This document shows, one piece after another, positions 1-6,190 of a stretch of 6,190 nucleotides of DNA. Made by a program: the position numbers and the translations under genes. This stretch comes from DASZHA01 sp049644325. GTDB taxonomy: Bacteria; Chloroflexota; Dormibacteria; DASZGP01. The notes below the pieces were generated by a model that saw only the letters and a program-made list of their open reading frames with translations, had not been told where the DNA came from and did no database searches. Location of the stretch: contig JBARRR010000078.1 of assembly GCA_049644325.1 (NCBI GenBank), positions 1 through 6,190 of the forward strand. The letters run 5' to 3'. Numbering within the stretch: position 1 is the first letter of the stretch; each line of letters opens with the position of its first letter.

Positions 1-716
1 AGGGGGAGCACGACCTCTGCATCGCCACCGACGGCGACGCCGACCGCGTCGGCATCATCGACGAGAAGGGCAACTTCATCAACCAGCTCGAGGTCTTCGC
101 GCTCTTGATGGACCACCTCGAGGGCACCCGCGGCCAGAAGGGTGCCGTGGTGCGGACGCTGACCAGCACCACGATGGCGGACGAGCTGGCCAAGCAATAC
201 GGCGTCGAGTGCCTCGAGGTGCCGGTCGGGTTCAAGTACGTCGGCCCCCTGATGATCGAGAAGGACGCCGTGATGGGCGGCGAGGAGTCGGGGGGGTTCG
301 GCTTCCGCGGTCACATCCCCGAGCGCGACGGCATCCTCGCCGGCCTGTTCTTCGCCGACATGATCATCAGGCAGGGCAAGCCCCTGAGCCAGATCCTGGC
401 CGCCCTCTACAAGAAGGTGGGCCCCCACGCCTACGACCGTCGCGACATCAAGGTTCCCCGCGACGACTACCAGGAGCTCAAGGACCGGGTTTACAAGGAG
501 TTCACCGAGCACCCGCCCGAGGAGTTCCTGGGGCGCAAGGTGGTCCGCAGCCGCAGCGATGACGGCTTTAAGTCCTACTTCGAGGACGGCAGCTGGGTGC
601 TGAGCCGCTTCAGCGGCACCGAGCCCCTGATCCGCGTCTACAGCGAGGCGCCCACCAAGAAGGAGGTCGAGGACCTGATCCAGGCGATGATCGGTCGCAT
701 GGGGATCAAGGCATGA
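1..716 (+). CDS. Phosphoglucomutase/phosphomannomutase family protein, C-terminal part (5' end outside window)
   Basis: The gene enters from the left edge already in frame (first full codon at base 3) and ends with TGA at 714-716, giving 237 visible residues. This is an alpha-D-phosphohexomutase, a cytosolic enzyme that moves phosphate between C6 and C1 of glucose or mannose. Three family landmarks are visible: the Mg-binding loop TDGDADR (visible residues 9-15), the sugar-binding loop GEESGG (93-98) and the C-terminal phosphate-binding loop RFSGTEP (202-208). The catalytic phosphoserine loop should lie upstream of the window. A GEESGG loop is more like phosphoglucomutases than the GEMSGH loop of dual-specificity PMM/PGM enzymes, but the next gene, a mannose-6-phosphate isomerase-like cupin, favours mannose. 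I leave the substrate open. The stop overlaps the next start as ATGA, implying translational coupling. Family assignment is firm; substrate is not. Confidence 0.93.
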   Translation, partial: GEHDLCIATDGDADRVGIIDEKGNFINQLEVFALLMDHLEGTRGQKGAVVRTLTSTTMADELAKQYGVECLEVPVGFKYVGPLMIEKDAVMGGEESGGFGFRGHIPERDGILAGLFFADMIIRQGKPLSQILAALYKKVGPHAYDRRDIKVPRDDYQELKDRVYKEFTEHPPEEFLGRKVVRSRSDDGFKSYFEDGSWVLSRFSGTEPLIRVYSEAPTKKEVEDLIQAMIGRMGIKA

Positions 717-1114
717 CCGAGAACGCCGAGAAGGAGAAGACGGTGCGTCGCATCGACGATGTCAAGTTCGACAAGCCCTGGGGCTTCGAGCTTCGCTTCG
801 CCATCACCGAGCGCTACCTGGGCAAGATGATCCACGTCAACCAGGGCGAGGCGCTGTCGCTGCAGTACCACGAGGCCAAGGACGAGACGCTGCTGATGAC
901 CAAGGGCAGCATGGACCTGGAGCTGTCGGACGAGTCCGGTGCGCTGGTCACCCACCGGCTCGCGGTGGGTGACTGCGTCCGCATCATCCCCGGCCGCCGC
1001 CACCGGATGCTGGCGGTGGAGGACTGCGAGTTCTTCGAGGTCTCGTCGCCGGAGATCAATGACGTGGTCCGCCTCGAGGATCGTTATGGCCGAGAAGGAA
1101 CGACAGTCGGCTGA
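713..1114 (+). CDS. Single-domain cupin, mannose-6-phosphate isomerase (type II) like
   Basis: This 133-residue protein is one cupin barrel resembling the isomerase domain of type II phosphomannose isomerases (fructose 6-phosphate to mannose 6-phosphate). Cupin motif 1 lies at about residues 45-65 (GEALSLQYHEAKDETLLMTK then G) with metal ligands Gln, His and Glu. Glutamine replaces the first His, as is common in this subfamily. Motif 2 at about 83-95 contains PGRRH, supplying the last His. The C-terminal EVSSPEINDVVRLEDRYGRE is typical of this group. There is no nucleotidyltransferase domain, unlike bifunctional ManC/AlgA enzymes. The ATG at 713 overlaps the mutase stop, with a weak GGGGA seven bases upstream, so isomerase and mutase are probably made together and act in sequence. 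Activity is inferred from family and neighbour; other small sugar-binding cupins look similar. Confidence 0.85.
   Translation: MTENAEKEKTVRRIDDVKFDKPWGFELRFAITERYLGKMIHVNQGEALSLQYHEAKDETLLMTKGSMDLELSDESGALVTHRLAVGDCVRIIPGRRHRMLAVEDCEFFEVSSPEINDVVRLEDRYGREGTTVG
1076..1080 (+). promoter_or_regulatory. Shine-Dalgarno site deciding the start of the unknown membrane protein
   Basis: GAGGA lies five bases before the ATG at 1086, inside the 3' end of the cupin gene. It is the best-placed ribosome binding site in the window. It supports 1086 as the start, rather than the longer reading frame that stays open back into the cupin gene. Confidence 0.6.
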
Positions 1115-1988
1115 TCCTCGCTCTGATCCGCATACCTGGGCTCCCCACACCGAGATCGCCCCGGATGAGCCGCAGGCGCCGCAGAGCGTGGTCGTGATCG
1201 ACGATCCGGCGATCGTGGCGGCGCGGCCGAACATGGGGCCACGGTTCCTGGCCTTCCTGGCCGGGCTGGTCCTGCTGCTGGGGTTGGCCGAGCGCTCGGA
1301 CATGCTGACGCCGCTGGCGCTCTACGGACTCGTCGCGGTCATGGCCGTCGTCACCATCGCCGGCTTCGGGCTGGCCCTGCGCCAGGCCTCGGAGCAGCGC
1401 TGGACGGCGCTGACGCCGAGCTTCTACCTGCTGCCGCTGATGGCTTTGGTGGTGGCCGGTGCGGTCTCCGCGCTGGTCAGCGACTGGCGCCTCCATGCCG
1501 CCAGCCAGGCGGTGATGGCGGTGGCGATCTTCGCCGTCACCTTCGTCACCGTGGAGCGCTTCCGGGGGCAGCGGCGGGCCGGCTACGACCTGGTCCAGGA
1601 CACGGCTCTGATCGGGACCGTGCTGGTGTCGTACGTGGTTATCCTGGCGGGAATCACCGACATCGTGGCCCGCCTCGGCCTGATCTTCCTGGTCAGCCTG
1701 GTGGCCGCCTACGAGAACCTCTCGCGGGCCAGCTCCAGTCACAGCCGGGCGATCGTCGGTGGGGTGGTCACCGCGCAGGTGGTCACCACGGTGGCCTTCG
1801 CCCTGATCTCGCAGCAGTTCCTCGACGTCGTCCGCCTCGGGCCCCTGCTGCTGGTCGCCTGGTACGTCAACCGGGGCCTGATCTACCACGTCCTCGAGGG
1901 CTCGATGTCGGTCCAGGTGTTCATCGAGTACGTCATTGGCGCGGTGGTCTGCGCCGTCCTGGTGGCGACGGCATTGATGGCCCGCTGA
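1086..1988 (+). CDS. Polytopic membrane protein of unknown function
   Basis: I do not recognise a characterised family. The 300-residue protein has a hydrophilic, Pro/Asp-rich N-terminus (1-50), then about eight or nine hydrophobic stretches: roughly 52-68, 74-98, 113-131, 142-156, 173-190, 194-208, 222-241, 252-267 and 278-299. Charged links such as ERFRGQRR (157-164) separate them. I see no ATP-binding, glycosyltransferase or transporter signature. Possibly notable polar spots are the AYENL segment (208-212) and WYVNRG (259-264). A profile worth testing is DUF5656, recalled from memory and unverified. The start is ATG 1086, with GAGGA five bases upstream; the frame is open further upstream, but there it reads as Arg/Ser-rich shadow of the cupin. 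It overlaps the cupin by 29 bases and ends seven bases before the next gene, so it is co-transcribed with both. Confidence 0.8.
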   Translation: MAEKERQSADPRSDPHTWAPHTEIAPDEPQAPQSVVVIDDPAIVAARPNMGPRFLAFLAGLVLLLGLAERSDMLTPLALYGLVAVMAVVTIAGFGLALRQASEQRWTALTPSFYLLPLMALVVAGAVSALVSDWRLHAASQAVMAVAIFAVTFVTVERFRGQRRAGYDLVQDTALIGTVLVSYVVILAGITDIVARLGLIFLVSLVAAYENLSRASSSHSRAIVGGVVTAQVVTTVAFALISQQFLDVVRLGPLLLVAWYVNRGLIYHVLEGSMSVQVFIEYVIGAVVCAVLVATALMAR

Positions 1989-1995
1989 CCGCCAG

Positions 1996-2853
1996 GTGAG
2001 CCTGCGCCCTACCGCCATCGCCCTGGTCGCGCTGGTCCTCCTGGCCGGCTGCGGCTCCAGCTCCGCGCAGGGGGAGCGCCTCCCCGACGCCCGCAGCCAG
2101 CCGGCGCTGGCCGCGTCGCCGGTGGCGACCCCCAGCCCGCTGCAGGCCCAGGGCCAGCTGGCGGTGGCGATCGTGCCGACGCTGCCAGTGCAGCAGTACC
2201 TCGACCACAACCAGAAGCCGGCCGGCTTCGACATCGACCTGGTCAACGCCATCGGCAGCCAGCTGGGGCTCAAGGTGTCGTTCGTCACCGTGGCCACCGA
2301 GGACGAGGTCGTTCCCGGCCTGGCGCAGCAGAAACGCAACTACGACTTCGGCATGGCCGACCAGGTGGAGACGCCGGCGATCACCTCCGGCGCCGGCACG
2401 CTGCCCTACTTCACCACCGGGGAGTCGATCCTGGTTGTCGACAGCGACAAACGGACATCCGCGCTCAGCGACCTCTGCGGCAAGAAGGTGGCGGCGCTGA
2501 AGTCGAGCGCGGGCGAGGATGAGGTTCTCCGCCAGAACGAGTCCGGCTGCGGTGGGGGGCAGCCCATTGACTACCAGGCCTACGACGACGGCTCGGCGGC
2601 GGCCCGCGACGTGGCCTCTGGCAAGCTGGCGGCCTACATCGACGAGTACCCCGGGGCGGTCTACCTGGCGCGGGTCTACGGCGGGCTGCGGGTTGTGCCT
2701 CGCAAGCTGGCGCCGCTGAAGGAGGTGATGGTCTTCGGAATCACCGAGAGCGGCCTCAAGGACGCGGTTTCAGCCGCCCTCGACCGCCTCAAGAAGGACG
2801 GCACCTACAACGACCTGCTGAAGCGCTGGGGCCTCGATGAGGGCGCGATCTAG
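1996..2853 (+). CDS. Family 3 extracellular solute-binding lipoprotein (amino-acid-binding type)
   Basis: This 285-residue protein is a membrane-anchored substrate receptor of the kind that feeds polar amino acid ABC importers. The GTG start gives a short signal peptide with Arg4, a hydrophobic core and lipobox LAGC, so Cys19 should be lipidated. A Ser/Pro/Ala linker follows to about 50. The family 3 signature GFDIDLVNAIGSQL spans 77-90 and fits the PROSITE pattern for this family. A DLCGKKVA segment with Cys161 and a second Cys at 185 suggests a lobe-2 disulfide, common in such proteins. Asp216 (IDEYPG) matches the usual ligand-amino-group aspartate, but the usual TxxR arginine seems absent (residues 121-130), so the ligand may not be a standard amino acid. 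An in-frame stop at 1975-1977 excludes longer starts, and no strong Shine-Dalgarno is seen. No cognate permease or ATPase gene is adjacent. Confidence 0.92.
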   Translation: MSLRPTAIALVALVLLAGCGSSSAQGERLPDARSQPALAASPVATPSPLQAQGQLAVAIVPTLPVQQYLDHNQKPAGFDIDLVNAIGSQLGLKVSFVTVATEDEVVPGLAQQKRNYDFGMADQVETPAITSGAGTLPYFTTGESILVVDSDKRTSALSDLCGKKVAALKSSAGEDEVLRQNESGCGGGQPIDYQAYDDGSAAARDVASGKLAAYIDEYPGAVYLARVYGGLRVVPRKLAPLKEVMVFGITESGLKDAVSAALDRLKKDGTYNDLLKRWGLDEGAI

Positions 2854-3745
2854 CCGGGTGGCCTGGGGCTGGCTGCTGGTGCTGCTGGCCGCGGTCACCT
2901 GGGGGACAACCGGCACCACCTCGCGGCTGCTCGCGGGGCAGGCCGGCGCCGGTCCCCTGGTGGTGGGCCCGATGCGGCTGCTGGTGGCGGCGCCGCTGAT
3001 GCTGCTGGGGGCGCTGGCCCTGGATCGTGGCGTACGCCGCCCGGGCTGGGGCGCGCTCATGGCCGGCGCCTGCGTGGCCGCCTACCAGCTCTGCTTCTTC
3101 TCGGCGGTGCCGCTGGCGGGGGTGGCCGCCACGGCGCTGCTGGCGATCTGCACCGCGCCGCTGATGATCGCCCTGGTGGCGTCGGTGGCGCTGGGCGAGA
3201 AGCTGACCCGCCGGGTGCTGGTGGCGCTGGTCGCCGGGGTTGTTGGCGCCGCGCTCCTGGTGGCCGGCGCCAACCCGGTCGGCGGCGCCGGCTTTGGCCT
3301 CGGCGCCCTGCTGGCCCTCGGCGCGGGGGCGTCGTACGCCCTCTACGTCGTGATCACCAAGGCGTCGCTGGCCCACTCACCGCCGATGTCGCTGGCGGCG
3401 GTGACCTTCACCGTGGCCGCGGTCCTGTTGCTGCCCGTGCTGCTCTTACAGCAGCCCTCGGTCTCGACCATCGCCTCCGGGGCGCCGCTGTTCCTCTACC
3501 TGGGCGCGGTGCCGACAGCGCTGGCCTACGCCTTTTACACCAGCGGCATGCGCCATACGTCGGCGACGGCGGCGGGACTTGCCGCCCTACTGGAGCCCCT
3601 CACCGCCACCATCCTCGGCGTTGTCCTCTTCGGCGAGCGCCTCGGTATCGCGGGCGCCGCCGGCGCGGTGCTGCTGGTCGCGGCCCTGGCGCTGCTCTCG
3701 TTCCGGGGCAGCGTTACCGCGGCCGAGACGGCGCCCCTGGCCTAG
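2837..3745 (+). CDS. EamA family (DMT superfamily) transporter
   Basis: This 302-residue inner-membrane protein has about ten hydrophobic helices arranged as two EamA repeats, roughly 12-145 and 152-290. The first repeat opens with the typical AAVTWGTTGTTSRLL. The second carries YLGAVPTALAYAFYTSGMR and then LAALLEPLTATILGVVLFGE, which is strongly characteristic of drug/metabolite exporters. Known relatives mostly export amino acids or other small metabolites; the substrate cannot be read here. The ATG at 2837 overlaps the solute-binding protein by 17 bases and gives a basic N-terminus (RARSSR) before helix 1. A GTG at 2858 is an alternative start just after the upstream stop, and neither has a clear Shine-Dalgarno. 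It is the last gene of the plus-strand block and stops 11 bases before the converging gene's stop codon. Confidence 0.93.
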   Translation: MRARSSRVAWGWLLVLLAAVTWGTTGTTSRLLAGQAGAGPLVVGPMRLLVAAPLMLLGALALDRGVRRPGWGALMAGACVAAYQLCFFSAVPLAGVAATALLAICTAPLMIALVASVALGEKLTRRVLVALVAGVVGAALLVAGANPVGGAGFGLGALLALGAGASYALYVVITKASLAHSPPMSLAAVTFTVAAVLLLPVLLLQQPSVSTIASGAPLFLYLGAVPTALAYAFYTSGMRHTSATAAGLAALLEPLTATILGVVLFGERLGIAGAAGAVLLVAALALLSFRGSVTAAETAPLA

Positions 3746-3760
3746 CCTCCCGCCGGCTAG
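3742..3760. repeat. Short inverted repeat at convergent gene ends; possible weak bidirectional terminator
   Basis: CTAGCC (3742-3747) and GGCTAG (3755-3760) are perfect inverted arms around a seven-base loop. They include the TAG stop of the EamA gene on the plus strand and the TAG stop of the propeller gene on the minus strand. The position suits a shared terminator, but the stem is only six pairs and no T-run follows on either strand, so intrinsic termination is doubtful. Chance is a real alternative. Confidence 0.3.
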
Positions 3761-4794
3761 AGGTTGAGCCGGATGATGTCGCCCTGGAGGCGCGTCACCC
3801 AGAGCGCGCCGGCGCCGTAGTCGAGGCTGACTCCATCCCGGGCCAACTTCTTGTCGACGGCGTTGCTGGCGGCGCTGATGTGCACGATTGACAGCCCGGA
3901 GACCCAGATGCCCGAGCTGTCGACTCCCATGCCGTCGACGCCATCGCGCCCCTCCTTGGGCATCACCGGGATGGTTGCCACCACCTGGTTGGTGGCGGGA
4001 TCGATCCGCGAGACCGAGTTGCTGCGGTCGTTGCGCACCCAGACGCTGCCGAATCCCACGGCTATCGACAGCGGCCGCTCCTGGACGGGGATCACTGCCG
4101 TCACGGTGTTGCTGGCCGGGTCGATCCTGGCGACGGAGGCGGCGCGGCTGCACGCCACCCAGGTGTAGCCGAAACCGACGGCCAGCCCGGTGGGTCCGTG
4201 AGGGAGGTCGTGGATGGTCGCCACAGCCTGCCGCGACCCAGGGTCGACGCGGACCACGATGTCGTCCTGGAAGTCACTGACCCAGACCGCCTCCGGGGCG
4301 GCCGCGATGCCCCAGGCCTCGACCGCGATAGGGATGGCCGGCCCCAGCTGGTGGCTGCCGACGTCCACGGGGGCGACCGCTATGGCGTCGTTCTTGGTCA
4401 CCCAGACGGCATCACCACTGACGGCCACGGCGCTGGGGATGTCGCAGCGCCGCACGTCGTATGAGCCAGGGGGCACGCTGTGGACCGAGCTGGCGCCGCA
4501 GCCGGCAGCCTGCAGCACCGCTGGGTCGCCGACCTTGACGGTGGCAACCAGCCGGTTGCTGCCGGGGTCGATCCGCGCCAGGGTGCCGTCGGCGAGGTTG
4601 GGCACCCAGACCGCCCCGGCCCCCACCGTCGGCGTGCCCGGGGTGGTGCTCAGGGGTATCGTGGCGGCGATGCCGTCCGAGGCGGAGGCAGAGGGCGAGG
4701 CTCCCTGGTCGACATGCTGCATCACGAAGCTGCAGCTGCCCAGGCCGATGACCATGACCGCGACCAGCCAGGCCCTGGCGGCGCGGCGGCTCAC
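3757..4794 (-). CDS. Seven-bladed beta-propeller lipoprotein (YVTN/Vgb-like repeats)
   Basis: With a GTG start at 4794 this is a 345-residue exported protein: basic N-terminus (SRRAAR), hydrophobic core and lipobox-like LGSC with Cys21, then a Ser/Ala-rich linker. Seven repeats follow, each with a Gly/Ala-x-WV core strand, the Trp falling near residues 63, 131, 171, 212, 252, 297 and 332. Most continue with RIDP-(A/G)-(S/T)-N-x-V-x-A-T-I-P, as in YVTN, NHL and virginiamycin B lyase-type propellers. Seven blades is the expected full circle. An enlarged loop between blades 1 and 2 has Cys99 and Cys117, a likely disulfide. An in-frame ATG at 4830 would overlap livF by 29 bases and lengthen the n-region; GGAGG abuts it too closely, so I prefer GTG, though not firmly. 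It lies seven bases after livF, so it is probably co-transcribed. I see no basis to claim enzyme activity; binding or a structural role is likely. Confidence 0.88.
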   Translation of the reverse strand: MSRRAARAWLVAVMVIGLGSCSFVMQHVDQGASPSASASDGIAATIPLSTTPGTPTVGAGAVWVPNLADGTLARIDPGSNRLVATVKVGDPAVLQAAGCGASSVHSVPPGSYDVRRCDIPSAVAVSGDAVWVTKNDAIAVAPVDVGSHQLGPAIPIAVEAWGIAAAPEAVWVSDFQDDIVVRVDPGSRQAVATIHDLPHGPTGLAVGFGYTWVACSRAASVARIDPASNTVTAVIPVQERPLSIAVGFGSVWVRNDRSNSVSRIDPATNQVVATIPVMPKEGRDGVDGMGVDSSGIWVSGLSIVHISAASNAVDKKLARDGVSLDYGAGALWVTRLQGDIIRLNL

Positions 4795-4801
4795 GAGGGG
4801 A

Positions 4802-5509
<708 letters not shown>

Positions 5510-5512
5510 CGG

Positions 5513-6190
<678 letters not shown>

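Noticed and set aside
939..1085. An upstream extension of the membrane protein gene, starting at 939 inside the cupin gene.
   Set aside because: The extra residues are Arg/Ser/Trp-rich shadow sequence of the cupin. The ATG at 1086 has a good Shine-Dalgarno and a natural N-terminus.
1056..2339. A 427-codon open frame on the minus strand opposite the membrane protein and the solute-binding lipoprotein.
   Set aside because: Its translation is His/Arg/Gln/Asp-rich and low in complexity, as expected for an antisense frame of GC-rich genes. The plus-strand genes there have clear signal peptide, lipobox and membrane segments.
2868..2890. A run of CTG/GCTG repeats at the start of the EamA gene.
   Set aside because: It encodes the Leu/Ala-rich first membrane helix with the preferred CTG codon; it is not a distinct repeat element.
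3587..4153. A 188-codon minus-strand frame across the end of the EamA gene and the end of the propeller gene.
   Set aside because: Its product is Arg/Gln/Gly-rich with no domain, and it conflicts with well-supported genes in other frames on both strands.

Overview
The window is a compact, very GC-rich stretch of bacterial chromosome with strong G/C preference at third codon positions in the real frames. It holds eight genes in two convergent blocks, with only about 28 bases outside coding sequence, so any promoters must lie outside the window or inside genes. GC content and the Cys pattern of the solute-binding lipoprotein would fit Actinomycetota, Chloroflexota or Dormibacterota-like bacteria, but nothing here fixes the phylum. 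I see no RNA gene, CRISPR array, insertion sequence, attachment site or origin. No stretch of 300 bases lacks a gene.

Plus-strand block (1-3745): the C-terminal part of a phosphoglucomutase/phosphomannomutase-family enzyme, cut by the left edge; a small single-domain cupin of the mannose-6-phosphate isomerase type; a polytopic membrane protein of unknown function; a family 3 solute-binding lipoprotein; and an EamA-type (DMT superfamily) transporter. Junctions are a 4-bp ATGA overlap, a 29-bp overlap, a 7-bp gap and a 17-bp overlap, which strongly suggests one transcript. The first two genes fit hexose-phosphate/nucleotide-sugar metabolism (for example supply of mannose 1-phosphate). The next three are envelope proteins whose link to it is unknown.

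Minus-strand block (6190 down to 3757): livG (5' end cut by the right edge), livF and a seven-bladed beta-propeller lipoprotein. livG and livF encode the two ATPases of a branched-chain amino acid (HAAT-type) ABC importer; the permeases and binding protein are expected beyond 6190. The propeller gene follows livF closely and is probably co-transcribed, although its role is unknown.

The blocks meet tail to tail at 3745/3757 across 11 bases, where a short inverted repeat takes in both stop codons. I found no clear undescribed system. The best candidates for a second look are the solute-binding protein that seems to lack the usual ligand-carboxylate arginine and has no matching transporter in view, the unknown membrane protein, and the propeller lipoprotein behind livF.
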